This document shows positions 8,554-18,448 of a stretch of 64,000 bases of DNA, in pieces. Source of the stretch: Shinella sp. UYSO24 (GTDB lineage Bacteria; Pseudomonadota; Alphaproteobacteria; Rhizobiales; Rhizobiaceae); contig CABHNZ010000005.1 in NCBI GenBank assembly GCA_902167985.1, positions 248,001 to 312,000 on the forward strand, in the 5' to 3' direction. The notes below the pieces were generated by a model, which searched no databases, was not told the DNA's origin, and saw nothing but the letters and a program-made list of their open reading frames with translations. Each line of letters opens with the position of its first letter. The first letter of the stretch is position 1. The translations under genes and the position numbers were made by a program.

Positions 8554-8997
8554 CTAGGCAGCCATGGCTCTGCGGCAGAGGCGGTCGAAGGTCTGCAGGA
8601 AGGCGGATCGGTCGCGGGGCGAGAAGGAGGGATTGTAGCCCTTGCTCTCGCCGGTCTCGCGCAGATGCTGGCCGAGGTCGCGCATGGCGCTTGCCATGCC
8701 GATATTGGTCTCGTCGAAGACGCGGCCGGTCGGGCCGGTGACGAAGGCGCCGCCTGCGACGCAGCGGACCGCGAGCGGCACGTCGGCGGTGACGACCACG
8801 TCGCCGGTCGTTGCGCGCTCGGCAATCCAGTCGTCGGCCGCATCGAAGCTTGCCGAGACGATGACGTTCTTCACCATCGGGTCACGGGAGGGGCGCAGGC
8901 CGGAATTGGCAACAAAAGTGACTTCGAGGCCAAGGCGCTCGGCGACTTTCAGTATTTCCGGCTTGACCGGGCAGGCGTCGGCATCGACATAGATCAC
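8554..8997 (-). CDS. YaiI/YqxD family protein (UPF0178, DUF188)
   Basis: A 147-residue cytoplasmic protein beginning MIYVDADACPVK, the hallmark of the YaiI/YqxD family, which has a PIN-like fold. Further conserved stretches are DDWIAERATTGDVVVTADVPLA and GPTGRVFDETNIG. The Asp residues of DADACP and TADVPLA are positioned like nuclease metal ligands, but no activity has been agreed for the family. It sits 32 bases upstream of the DUF1345 gene on the same strand. Confidence 0.93.
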   Translation of the reverse strand: MIYVDADACPVKPEILKVAERLGLEVTFVANSGLRPSRDPMVKNVIVSASFDAADDWIAERATTGDVVVTADVPLAVRCVAGGAFVTGPTGRVFDETNIGMASAMRDLGQHLRETGESKGYNPSFSPRDRSAFLQTFDRLCRRAMAA

Positions 8998-9099
8998 GGC
9001 ATCACCGATCGCATTTCATATCAGTCCTGTCGGCCGTCTTGCGGCCATCGGGCGATACGCTTCACCTTGCAAAGCGTATCGCGGTCTTGAAGAGGTTTC

Positions 9100-9288
9100 T
9101 CAGGCGGTCGCCGTCGTCTGGTCGTCGGTCGTCGCGCCCGGCGCGTTCTTCTTGATCGATTCGATCGCGTTCACGGCCGAAGCCTTGGCCTTGTAGCCTT
9201 CCGACGAGAACATGGTTTCGCCGTTCGACGCCTTGAAGCGGAAACGGAATTCGCCAGCCTTGTCCTTGTAGATCTCGAACTTGTACAT
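9100..9288 (-). CDS. YegP family small protein (DUF1508)
   Basis: A 62-residue protein starting MYKFEIYKDKAGEFRFRFKA, followed by NGETMFSSEGYKAKASAVNAI, the classic single DUF1508 repeat (FrFKAxNGexi..SEgYxxkaxaxnaI). Most YegP proteins have two such repeats; this one has a single repeat and an acidic, Thr-rich tail. The ATG at 9288 follows a GGAGCATCCCG ribosome binding site, so longer readings upstream are not needed. Function unknown. Confidence 0.88.
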   Translation of the reverse strand: MYKFEIYKDKAGEFRFRFKASNGETMFSSEGYKAKASAVNAIESIKKNAPGATTDDQTTATA

Positions 9289-9453
9289 CGGGATGCTCCG
9301 GTTTGTTTTAGCGATAGCGAGAATAGATCGCCGGCCGTGAATTGCAAGCATTTGGAACATTGTTCCCGGACGCGGCCAATTCGCAGCCAATGCCTTGCCT
9401 TCCAAACGAAAACCGGCCGCGCGATGGCGGCCGGTTCCGTTGGTTTTCAATGC

Positions 9454-10578
<1,125 letters not shown>

Positions 10579-10759
10579 GGTGCTTCTCCTTCAAAGAGTT
10601 CCGAAAAATAGTCTTTTCGCGCGCATCAGCAAGGTGAGGCCGGTGCACGCCTTATGGGTGTTTGATTCTGGCGGACTTTTGCACGCCCGGCGGCTTCGTC
10701 TCAAGCGCCAATCGCGATGGATCTTTGTCGCAGTCCGACGCAGGGCCTCGCGTCGGCTG

Positions 10760-11413
10760 TCACCTGCCCGGCACGGGCCGGATGGTCGCGACGTGGGGAG
10801 AGGCCGAAGCCGGGATCGTGCCGTCGAGCCGCGGATCGTCCAGAACCTCGACCATCATCGCATAGGGCGTGAAGCCGGAGCGCTGGTAGAAATGGATCGC
10901 AGCAGGGTGATCGAGATGGCAGGTATGGACCCAGAGGCGAGAGATGGGTGGGCGAGAAATGGCCGGGCTGGAGGCGGGGCGCGACCATGCCGTGCGGATC
11001 GCATGGTCCATCAGCTGGCGTCCGGCACCGCCGCCGATGACCTCCTCGACGATGCCGAAATAGACGATCTCGCATTCGCCTTCGGTACGGAAATCCATTT
11101 CCAGCAGGCCGAGTTTTCGGGTGCCGTCGGTCAGCACATAGACCTCGACGTCGGGGTGCTGGATCGTTGCAGCAAGCGCGTCATCGGGCCTAATCAGGCG
11201 CGAGACCCACATCCATTGCTCTCCGACCGCGCGGTAGAGAGTGCGATAATCCTGCGGCGAGGGCTCGTGCCAGCGCGTGACGGTGAGGCCTGTCTCGGGC
11301 ACAGGGCGGAGGGCCGGCGGCTGTCGCATTTCAAGGCAGGTGACGATAGTCGCGACCTTGCCCGGTGCGACGGGGGAATAGCCAAGCGGCAGGATCGGAT
11401 TTTCTGTTTCCAT
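10760..11413 (-). CDS. GNAT family N-acetyltransferase
   Basis: A 217-residue protein with a GNAT fold: LTVTRWHEPSPQDYRTLYRAVGEQWMW, then a strand pair VYVLTDGTRKLGLLEMDF, then EIVYFGIVEEVIGGGAGRQLMDHAI, where the GGGAGRQLM segment is the acetyl-CoA pyrophosphate loop (Q/RxxGxG/A), and VHTCHLDHPAAIHFYQRSGF near the end, the usual FYxrxGF motif. The substrate is unknown. No operon partner is obvious; it lies between the formaldehyde dehydrogenase gene and an uncharacterised gene. Confidence 0.88.
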   Translation of the reverse strand: METENPILPLGYSPVAPGKVATIVTCLEMRQPPALRPVPETGLTVTRWHEPSPQDYRTLYRAVGEQWMWVSRLIRPDDALAATIQHPDVEVYVLTDGTRKLGLLEMDFRTEGECEIVYFGIVEEVIGGGAGRQLMDHAIRTAWSRPASSPAISRPPISRLWVHTCHLDHPAAIHFYQRSGFTPYAMMVEVLDDPRLDGTIPASASPHVATIRPVPGR

Positions 11414-11530
11414 CTCGCTTTTGGAGCGTGTCGGGGCCGGAAAGTCAATCGCCGATGGCAGACCATCATGATCCGCCGGCGCGCGTTTCCTGCCCCTTGG
11501 CCGTCCCTCTGCCCTGTTCCGGCAAAAGCC

Positions 11531-12265
11531 TCAGGCGGCCTGCTGCTCGTCCTTGCCACGGCCGCCCTCGATGACCAGCCAGCCGCTGCGGCGGGACTTG
11601 TCCGGGAGCGAGCCGTTGTCGGCAATGTCGCCGGCCGGTGATCCGCATAGATCGGCCACGACCTGCTGCCAGCCGCTATGGCTTTCGTCGAAGGCGGCAA
11701 GGGCCGCGATCTCGGCCAGGATCATCGCCTCGGCAGGCGACGGGTCGAGCCGGCCCTGATCGACGGCGCTTTTCAGGATGCGCCAGACATAGGCGAGATC
11801 GAAGCCGGTCATGCCGCGCGAGGCCGGACGCTGCAGGGCGTAGGCACCGGATGCGCCGGGACGGAAGGCAAGCCGCAGCTGATCGAGCGCAAAGGCACGC
11901 AGGCTGTCGGGCGTGGTTTTCGCCATCTCGATGATATGCACGACCAGTTCGACTTCCGGCCATGTGGCGATGACTTCCTCATCGCCGGCGAGCGTGCGGA
12001 TCAGCCAGCCGCAGGTGGCCTCGTCGACCTTGCGCTGATCGCCGCGGCCGATGACGAAATCGGTCAGGCTTTCGACGAAATAGATCTCCCAGGCGCGGCA
12101 CTGATCCGGGCAGGCGCGGTGAATGGCCAGCAGCGTATGGGCGTCGGCAATCGCGGCGATGCCCTCAGGGAACATCTCCGTGCGCAGGCGCAAAACGTCG
12201 TCGGACGTAATCCGACGTCTTCCGGCTATGGAACATGCCGGTTCAGACAGGTTTGGGGTCTTCAT
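11531..12265 (-). CDS. Conserved hypothetical protein, about 244 aa
   Basis: Cytoplasmic, mostly helical protein without membrane segments. Readable blocks are RRRITSDDVLRLRTEMFPEGI, HRACPDQCRAWEIYFVESLTDFVIGRGDQRKVDEATCGWLI, SGAYALQRPASRGMTGFDLAYVWRILKSA and a charged C-terminus ending EQQAA. Such proteins are found in Rhizobiaceae, but I do not know a function. Possible ATG codons are at 12286, 12283 and 12265; 12265 is preferred because a GGAG lies at the right distance upstream. A TTAA-rich, AT-biased 100-base region upstream probably holds its promoter. Confidence 0.72.
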   Translation of the reverse strand: MKTPNLSEPACSIAGRRRITSDDVLRLRTEMFPEGIAAIADAHTLLAIHRACPDQCRAWEIYFVESLTDFVIGRGDQRKVDEATCGWLIRTLAGDEEVIATWPEVELVVHIIEMAKTTPDSLRAFALDQLRLAFRPGASGAYALQRPASRGMTGFDLAYVWRILKSAVDQGRLDPSPAEAMILAEIAALAAFDESHSGWQQVVADLCGSPAGDIADNGSLPDKSRRSGWLVIEGGRGKDEQQAA

Positions 12266-12363
12266 CCCTCTACTCCGTTTCATCATGAAACTGGAAACGA
12301 CCTTAGATCAGAGAAGTTTAGGACGGCCCAAGAAGGGCGGTTAACGGCGCTTTACAAAAATCG

Positions 12364-13311
12364 CTAAACCGCCTGGAGGGCCGTCTCGGCCTGTTTCGAT
12401 CTGACACGCTCGCGCCAGATGATGAAGAGGCCGGAGCCGACGATGATGGCGATGCCGAGCCATTTGGAGGCCGTCGGGAAATCGCCGAAAAGCGCATAGC
12501 CGAGCACGGTCGCCGAGATGATCTCGAAATACTGGAAGGGTGCCAGAAGCGAGAGCGGCGCCATGCGGAAGGCGCGCACGACGAGAAGGTGCATGTAGCC
12601 GGAAATCGAGCCGAGGACGATGAGCAGCACTAGGCCGGTCACAGAGGCGGGCAGGGAGGCCTCGAAATTGGGCTCGCCTGCGGCATTGCCGATTGCCAGC
12701 ACGATGGCGGTAAAGATCGTGCCGCCGAGGCCTGCCATGACCTGCATGACGAGCGGGCTGTCACCTTCGCCGATGGCGCGGTTGAGGAAGAGGTAGAGCG
12801 TGTAAAGAAAGGCGCAGACGACCGGCAGAAGCGCCGTCCAGCCAAAGATCTCGTAGCTCGGCTGGATGACGATCATCGCGCCGCCGAAGCCGACGGCGAT
12901 GGCAAGCCAGCGACGCCAGCCGACACGATCGCCGAGAAACAGCGCCGACATCATCGTCAGCATGAAGGGTTCGACGAAGTAGATGGCAAAGACATCCGCA
13001 AGCGGCATGTATTTGACCGCCATGAAGAACATCAGGCTGGCTGCGGCATGCAGCGCGCCGCGCAGGAGGTTCATCCAGGGGCGTTTTGCCTGAAACAGTG
13101 CGCGGCCATGAAAGAGTGCGAGAGGCAGGACGCAGACGAACTGGAAGAAGAAGCGATAGAACGTCACCTGACCCGGCGACATGGCCTCGAAGGTCGCCAT
13201 GTATTTGGCGATCGCATCCATGGTCGGCAGGATGATCATGCAGAATGCCATGATCGCCATGCCCTTCATCGGGTTTTCGGGCGTGGAGGGAGATTGGCTC
13301 GGCGATGTCAT
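12364..13311 (-). CDS. EamA/DMT family transporter
   Basis: Inner-membrane drug/metabolite transporter with ten predicted helices in two EamA halves. The first half begins KGMAIMAFCMIILPTMDAIAKYM and includes FYRFFFQFVCVLPLAL and ADVFAIYFVEPFMLTMMSALFLGD; the second half includes SGYMHLLVVRAFRMAPLSLLAPFQYFEI and ATVLGYALFGDFP. The C-terminus is basic (WRERVRSKQ), as usual on the cytoplasmic side. The ATG at 13311 is the likely start; in-frame ATG at 13335 would add eight residues. Substrate unknown. Confidence 0.9.
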   Translation of the reverse strand: MTSPSQSPSTPENPMKGMAIMAFCMIILPTMDAIAKYMATFEAMSPGQVTFYRFFFQFVCVLPLALFHGRALFQAKRPWMNLLRGALHAAASLMFFMAVKYMPLADVFAIYFVEPFMLTMMSALFLGDRVGWRRWLAIAVGFGGAMIVIQPSYEIFGWTALLPVVCAFLYTLYLFLNRAIGEGDSPLVMQVMAGLGGTIFTAIVLAIGNAAGEPNFEASLPASVTGLVLLIVLGSISGYMHLLVVRAFRMAPLSLLAPFQYFEIISATVLGYALFGDFPTASKWLGIAIIVGSGLFIIWRERVRSKQAETALQAV

Positions 13312-13421
13312 GCTGCGGCTTCCGGTGGATGCCATGTTCAATCACGCCGCGGGCGATGTTCAAGGGCAGGACTTGTCGAGTTTCTCCCCGGAAGATGCTT
13401 CTCAAGAGGATGCCGGGCGGG

Positions 13422-13643
13422 TCAGTGCTGGCAAAGGCTGCGGGCGTCGTCGCCGGCGGCATTACCGGCCAGCATCATGATGTAATCATCAGCCGCATCG
13501 GCCAGCGCCATGGCAATGTCCTCGCGCGGCAGGCCATTGCGCGCAAGCGTGTCGATCAGTTCGAACATGGCTGCCTCGACCTTGAAACGTGTTTCCGCAT
13601 TCGGGCCGGCAGGTTCGCCAGCAATCATCGTCTGAACACCCAT
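13422..13643 (-). CDS. Small conserved hypothetical protein, 73 aa
   Basis: A 73-residue acidic protein beginning MGVQTMIAGEPAGPNAETRFKVEAAMFELIDTLA and ending RSLCQH. It looks all-helical with the pattern of a small dimerising or adaptor domain (NGLPREDIAMALADAADDYIMML). The start codon follows a GGGGGAAACGGC sequence. No membrane segment or signal peptide. Function unknown. Confidence 0.65.
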   Translation of the reverse strand: MGVQTMIAGEPAGPNAETRFKVEAAMFELIDTLARNGLPREDIAMALADAADDYIMMLAGNAAGDDARSLCQH

Positions 13644-13749
13644 GCCGTTTCCCCCGGGTTTGGTTAGCCAAGAATGACACAGATTTTGCACTGCACAACT
13701 GCCACCTAATTTAGCGGTTAACCGCAATGGTGAATCGCCGTGATCCGCG

Positions 13750-13938
13750 TCAGCCCTGATGGAAGAGCGATATCGCTGCTTCGACGACCGAAGATCCGCA
13801 GAAGGGGCCGAGGACGAGCATGAGGACATTGAAGCCGAGGACCCAGATGACGAGGCGCTCCTGTCCCGGGGTGAGGCGCCGTGCGGGTGGCTCCGGCTTT
13901 TGCGGGCGGTACTGGTAGTTGCCGAGATCACGAAACAT
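13750..13938 (-). CDS. Small membrane protein, 62 aa
   Basis: Begins MFRDLGNYQYRPQKPEPPARRLTPGQERLVIWVLGF. A basic, Pro-rich cytoplasmic N-terminus of about 30 residues is followed by one hydrophobic segment (VIWVLGFNVLMLVLGPFCG) and a second weaker one (SSVVEAAISLF). This arrangement is known from conserved rhizobial proteins of unknown function. The ATG at 13938 is preferred because family members start at MFRDLG; an upstream ATG at 13974 would add a poor N-terminus. Confidence 0.65.
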   Translation of the reverse strand: MFRDLGNYQYRPQKPEPPARRLTPGQERLVIWVLGFNVLMLVLGPFCGSSVVEAAISLFHQG

Positions 13939-14050
13939 CCTGGGCTCCATCGCTTGCGGAGCGGATCGTAGCACGGCGCGTGGGGATTGTGGATGGTGCC
14001 GTGGCAGACAGGCCGGCTGTCACGAACGCTTTGCGTAACCTGTTGCCGGA

Positions 14051-14079
14051 AAAGAAAAAACCCGGCCGAAGCCGGGTTT
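14051..14079 (-). terminator. Terminator of the tRNA-Leu gene
   Basis: Read on the minus strand, AAACCCGGC-TTCG-GCCGGGTTT forms a tetraloop hairpin followed by a long T-rich run (TTTTTTCTTT). It starts four bases after the CCA end of the tRNA. Confidence 0.88.
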
Positions 14080-14082
14080 GTT

Positions 14083-14167
14083 TGGTGCGGTCGAGAAGAC
14101 TCGAACTTCCACGGGTTGCCCCACAGCGACCTCAACGCTGCGCGTCTACCAATTCCGCCACGACCGC
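14083..14167 (-). tRNA. tRNA-Leu (anticodon GAG)
   Basis: The minus strand folds into an 85-base tRNA including CCA. Acceptor stem GCGGTCG pairs with CGACCGC, the discriminator is A, and CCA is encoded. The anticodon arm is CAGCG-TTGAGGT-CGCTG, giving anticodon GAG. The D arm TGGCGGAATTGGTAGACGCG and a T arm with GTTCGAGTC are typical, and the long variable arm (GTGGGGCAACCCGTG) is diagnostic of a class II leucine tRNA. Confidence 0.97.
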
Positions 14168-14276
14168 ATCGTGGTAGGCCGAATTGCTTCGGCGAGCGGG
14201 GATGTAGCAAAAGGTTTTCAGCTGCACAAGTGTGCCATGACAGTTTTTTGAAGGATAGTTTCCGCAGCGCGAAATG

Positions 14277-14296
14277 AGCCCGGATTTCCGGGCTTT
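14277..14296. terminator. Inverted repeat, possible terminator
   Basis: AGCCCGG-ATTT-CCGGGCT followed by TT lies between the tRNA-Leu gene and lipB. It could be a weak plus-strand terminator for transcripts entering the lipB promoter region, but no gene ends just upstream. Confidence 0.35.
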
Positions 14297-14372
14297 GGGC
14301 AGTGGAAAACTTTCATGCGATGGCTTATTTGCGGGGTGACGGCACCGTGCCAGGACAAAAAGCAGAAAAATC

Positions 14373-15129
14373 ATGCAGACCCGCACCGACCTCGATCTTT
14401 CCATGATGCCTTTTCAAGGTTCTCCGCCGGTTCGCTGGAGAATCTCCGACGATCTCGTGCCTTATGACGAGGCGATCGCGACCATGGAGCATGAGGCGGC
14501 CGCCATCGCGGATGGAAGAGCCGACGAACTCGTCTGGCTGCTCGAACATCCGCCGCTTTATACGGCGGGCACCAGCGCCAATGCGACGGACCTGATCGAG
14601 CCGGATCGCTTTCCCGTGCATCAGACGGGCAGGGGTGGCGAATATACCTATCACGGCCCCGGCCAGCGGGTCGCCTATGTGATGCTCGACCTCAACGCCG
14701 CCGTCAGGATGTGCGCGCCTATGTGGCCGCGCTCGAAGACTGGTGATCCGCACGCTCGACATGATGAATGTCAAGGGCGAGCGGCGCGAGGATCGGGTCG
14801 GCGTCTGGGTGAAGCGGCCGGAAAAGCCGCCGCTCTTCGATGGCACGATGGCGGAAGACAAGATCGCAGCGCTCGGCATCAGGCTGCGTCGCTGGGTCAG
14901 CTTTCACGGGCTGTCGCTCAATGTCGATCCGGACCTGACGCATTTTTCCGGTATCGTACCCTGCGGGATCAGCGCCTATGGCGTGACGAGCCTCGTCGAT
15001 CTCGGCCTGCCGGTGATGATGGCGGATGTCGATATTCGTCTGCGGGAAGCCTTCGAGGAGATTTTCGGGCCGACCGTCAATGAGACGATTCACGGGCTCT
15101 GTCCTGCCATCGATGCCGGCAGCGAATGA
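14373..15129 (+). CDS. lipB: Lipoyl(octanoyl) transferase; two frameshifts near 14695 and 14743
   Basis: Transfers octanoate from acyl carrier protein to lipoyl domains. The N-terminal half shows [15 protein letters not shown], the [23 protein letters not shown] signature of LipB (GRGG-x-TYHGPGQ), and the C-terminal half shows [22 protein letters not shown], then [10 protein letters not shown] with the catalytic Cys, and GVTSL. A C is missing near 14695 (AACGCCGCC for AACCGCCGCC) and a G near 14743 (TGGTGATC for TGGGTGATC); restoring both gives [20 protein letters not shown], the usual bridge. The repaired length is about 252 residues. The start ATG has only a weak ribosome binding site. Confidence 0.92.
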
Positions 15130-15175
15130 TGAAGACAGGACGGATCCGGCCAGTTCAACGATAAGGACCGCAAGC

Positions 15176-15595
15176 ATGGGATTGAAGGTCAAGCACAGGC
15201 CCACAGGGGCCGTCGCCAGTGTCGGGCGTATCGGCCGCCCCGTCGTCAGCAGTGCGACGGGCGGGACAATCGATATCGTCACCGGCGCAGCGGAGCCGGG
15301 CTTCAACCCGGTCGACCTTCTCTATGCGTCGCTGGCGTCCTGCCTTGCACTGAGCGGGCGGATCGCGGCGAGCCGGCTTTCGCTTCTCAACCGCTTGGTC
15401 GGGGTTCAGGCCTCGGTGACTGGCGAAAAGAGCGAGGAAGAGCCGATGCGGGTAACGCGGATCTCGGTGCATCTGGCGGTCGAGGGCGATTTCAGCGCGG
15501 CAGAGCGGGCAAGCATCGTTCACATGGCCGAAGAGATCTGCACGGTCAGCAATACATTGAAAACGTCGCCTTCTCTGGCGCTCAGTTTCGATTAA
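15176..15595 (+). CDS. OsmC family protein
   Basis: A 139-residue OsmC/Ohr fold protein. Conserved blocks are the strand GLKVKHRPTGAVASVGR, the helix EPGFNPVDLLYASLASCLALSGRIAA that holds the catalytic-type Cys (LASC), and VHLAVEGDFSAAERASIVHMAEEICTVSNTLK, which holds the second Cys (EEICTVSNTL). The two Cys place it among thiol-dependent peroxidase-like OsmC proteins. ATG at 15176 has AAGGA upstream. It follows lipB by 46 bases and may be co-transcribed. Confidence 0.87.
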   Translation: MGLKVKHRPTGAVASVGRIGRPVVSSATGGTIDIVTGAAEPGFNPVDLLYASLASCLALSGRIAASRLSLLNRLVGVQASVTGEKSEEEPMRVTRISVHLAVEGDFSAAERASIVHMAEEICTVSNTLKTSPSLALSFD

Positions 15596-15658
15596 ATCTT
15601 GTCATTCCGGGCGATCTCGCCTGCTGTTTTGGGGCTCGCTCCAGCGGCGTGGCGAGCG

Positions 15659-16150
15659 TTACTGCCCCTTCTGCCAGCGCTTGACCAGGCGGTCGCGCTT
15701 GAGGCGCGTCAGGCGGCGCAGCCAGAACATGCCGTCCAGCTGATCGATCTCGTGCTGGACGCAGACGGCGTGAAAGCCGCTTGTCTCCATCTCGTGACTT
15801 TGGCCATCGAGATCCTGATAGCGAAAGCGGATCTGGAACGGGCGCTCGATCTCGTCTGTCGCGCCGGGCATGGAGACGCTGCCCTCGGTATGGACGATGG
15901 TCTTTTCGCTCACCTCGATGATCTCTGGGTTGACGTAGAACTCGGCCGGCTTGTCCGTCGACAGTTCCAGCACGAAGAGCCGGATGAAGCGGCCGACATG
16001 GGCGGCGGTGATGCCGACACCGGGGGCGGCGCGCATCGTCTCCAGAAGGTCGTCGGCAAACTGGCTCAGGTCCGCATCGAAGACCGTGACCGGCAGGCAT
16101 TGCGTCGAAAGACCGGGGTCGGGATAGCGGAGGATTTTGAGCAACGGCAT
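15659..16150 (-). CDS. Peptide deformylase-like protein, metal ligands altered
   Basis: A 163-residue protein with the peptide deformylase fold and motif order, starting MPLLKILRYPDPGLSTQC. All three motifs are degenerate. Motif 1 reads GVGITAAHVG where active enzymes have GxGLAAxQ, so the Gln is His. Motif 2 reads EGSVS in place of EGCLS, so the metal-binding Cys is Ser. Motif 3 reads HEIDQLDG in place of HExDHLxG, so the second metal His is Gln. The first His and the catalytic Glu remain. It is therefore probably not a conventional deformylase. No frameshift is needed to read it. Such paralogues occur next to or apart from genuine def genes in rhizobia; their role is unclear. Confidence 0.85.
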   Translation of the reverse strand: MPLLKILRYPDPGLSTQCLPVTVFDADLSQFADDLLETMRAAPGVGITAAHVGRFIRLFVLELSTDKPAEFYVNPEIIEVSEKTIVHTEGSVSMPGATDEIERPFQIRFRYQDLDGQSHEMETSGFHAVCVQHEIDQLDGMFWLRRLTRLKRDRLVKRWQKGQ

Positions 16151-16419
16151 GTCTGTCTTCCGATCGTTCGATGATTGCGCCTTGTCGGGCGTTGCGCGTC
16201 ACACTGCCGCGGTCGCCTCCAGTGATGAAACCGGGCGGCCGGATGAGGCGTTAGCGCATGTCATGCCGCATTTGCACGGGCAAGCGGTGGATAGGCAAGC
16301 CCTAACGCATTTCATGGCTTATGGGCTTGTTGACAATGGTTTTTCGGCCGTGTTGATCCGGCATTAACGCGGGCCCTGCAAGACTGGTGTTGAAGGCTTG
16401 CGGGCGAGGCAGAGGGGCG

Positions 16420-17838
16420 ATGATGAGCGATATTCAGGACGACGAACGCCTGCGCCCGAAAACCGGCGATCCGAGCGAGGATATCTATTCGGAAGCGGGC
16501 GCATCCGGCAGGACTTTCTGGCGCAGGTCGGGGCTGCGATCGCCGATCGCGATACGCTGTTCCTGCGGCGGCATGTGGCGCGACTGCACGAATCCGAGCT
16601 TGGCGACCTGCTGGAATCGATCCTGCCCGAGCAGCGTCTGGCGCTGGTCAAGCTGCTGGGGTCGGACTTCGACCTGACGGCTCTGACCGAGGTCGACGAG
16701 GCGATCCGTCTCGAAATCGTCGAGCAGATGCCGAATGAGCAGATCGCAGCCGCGATCGGCCATCTCGATTCGGACGATGCCGTCTACATTCTCGAAGACC
16801 TCGATCAGGAAGACCGCGAGGCGATCCTTGCCGAGCTTTCGTTTACCGAGCGGACGCGGCTGAGGCGCGCGCTCGACTATCCGGAAAGCTCTGCTGGCCG
16901 ACGCATGCAGACGGAGTTCGTCGCCGTGCCGCCGTTCTGGACGGTCGGCCAGACGATCGATCACCTGCGCGACGATGAGGGCCTGCCGGAGAGCTTTACC
17001 CAGATCTTCGTCGTCGATCCGACATTCAAGCTGCGCGGCGTTGTCGATCTCGACCGTATCCTGCGCACCAAGCGGCAGGTGAAGATTGAGACGATCATGC
17101 GGGAGACGAATTACCCGATCCCGGCCTCTATGGACCAGGAAGAGGCGGCCCAGCTCTTCGAGCAATACGACCTTCTGTCGGCAGCGGTCATCGACGACAA
17201 TGATCGTCTGGTCGGCGTGCTGACCATCGACGACGTGGTCGATGTCATCCAGGAAGAGGCCGAGGAAGACTTCATGCGCATCGGCGGTGTCGGTGACGAA
17301 GAGCTTTCCGACTCGGTCGTCGATACGTCGAAATCGCGCGTACCGTGGCTGCTGGTCAATCTCGTCACCGCCTTCATTTCCGCTTCGGTGATTTCGCTGT
17401 TCGAAGCGACGATCGAGCAGGTGGTGGCGCTTGCCATCCTGATGCCGATCGTGGCGGGGATGGGCGGCAATGCCGGTTCGCAGACGATGACGGTGACGGT
17501 GAGGGCGCTCGCCACCCGCGATCTCGATATTCACAATGCCTGGCGGGTTGCCCGCCGCGAGGTGGGGGTAGGCCTTATCAACGGGGCGGTCATCGGCTCT
17601 CTCGTCGGGACAGTCGCCGGTCTCTGGTTCAACGATATCCATATCGGCGGGCTGATCGCGACTGCGATGGTCATCAACATGTTTGCCGCGGCCGTCGCCG
17701 GGATTACCATTCCCGTGCTTCTCAACCGGGCCGCGCGACCCCGCCGTCTCATCGGCAGTCTTCGTCACCGCCGTGACCGATACGACCGGTTTCTTCTCGT
17801 TTCTCGGGCTTGCGACATGGTGGTTTGCGATTGGATAG
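16420..17838 (+). CDS. mgtE: Magnesium transporter MgtE; three frameshifts
   Basis: Homodimeric Mg2+ channel of the inner membrane. The cytoplasmic N-domain (VARLHESELGDLLESILPEQR, ILEDLDQEDREAILAEL), a pair of CBS domains (SFTQIFVVDPTFKLRGVVDLD ... DNDRLVGVLTIDDVVDV) and the membrane domain (LAILMPIVAGMGGNAGSQT, the MgtE signature) are all present. One base is missing near 16499, which separates the true start (MMSDIQDDERLRPKTG, after AGAGGGG) from the rest, and two near 17732 and 17738, which scramble the last helix. Repair gives SSAVFVTAVTDTTGFFSFL and a stop at 17836-17838, the normal MgtE ending. The longer uncorrected reading to 17894 is an artefact. Confidence 0.93.
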
Positions 17839-18014
17839 CGGGCCTCCGGCCGCCGTTGCTGCACAAAATTGACTGTTACGTAAAAGTCAATTAATTTGCC
17901 TCACTTCGGGGCATCGATTGCCGCAGGCTTGCGGCGAGGATGCTGCAAGGCGATGACCTACGCGTCGCGATATCCGGGCGGGCCTTCAGCCGCCGGACGG
18001 TGCTGTAGCAGGAC

Positions 18015-18407
18015 ATGACTGTGGACAAATATTACACGATTACCGAACTGACCCGCGAATTCGGCATCTCGACGCGGACGCTGCGTTTCTACGAGGACGA
18101 GGGGCTCATTCATCCGGAGCGGCGCGGTCGCACCCGGCTGTTTCGCGCCGCTGACCGGCGTCTGATCGTGGAAATCCTGCGCGGACGGCGGATCGGGTTC
18201 ACGGTCGCCGAGATCCGCGAGATCATCCAGATCTACAAGGAGCCGCCGGGCGAGATGGGCCAGCTGAAGCTCCTGATGAAGCGTGTCGACGAGAAGCGCG
18301 ACGAGCTTCGCCAGAAGCGCAAGGATATCGACGAGACGCTGGTCGAACTCGACAATGTCGAGGAAGCCTGTCTGACGCGGCTTGCCGAAATCGGCGTCGG
18401 CACCTGA
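18015..18407 (+). CDS. MerR family transcriptional regulator
   Basis: A 130-residue regulator. The N-terminal winged helix-turn-helix is clear: YYTITELTREFGISTRTLRFYEDEGLIHPERRGRTRLF. It is followed by the wing region RRLIVEILRGRRIGFTVAEIREII and a long dimerisation coiled coil (MKRVDEKRDELRQKRKDIDETLVELD). The C-terminus is short with a single Cys and no metal-binding loop, so it is not a metal sensor of the MerR/CueR kind; it resembles the LiuR/organic-metabolism branch. No liu or other catabolic gene is adjacent, so the target is unknown. Confidence 0.9.
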   Translation: MTVDKYYTITELTREFGISTRTLRFYEDEGLIHPERRGRTRLFRAADRRLIVEILRGRRIGFTVAEIREIIQIYKEPPGEMGQLKLLMKRVDEKRDELRQKRKDIDETLVELDNVEEACLTRLAEIGVGT

Positions 18408-18420
18408 TCTGTCGGTCCAG

Positions 18421-18448
18421 AATTGCCGCCGTCACTTCGGCGGCAATT
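18421..18448. terminator. Hairpin between convergent merR and mobB
   Basis: AATTGCCGCC and GGCGGCAATT form a perfect 10-base-pair stem with an 8-base loop. It overlaps the last codons of mobB and lies 13 bases beyond the merR stop. There is no T run, so termination by this hairpin alone is uncertain. Confidence 0.5.
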
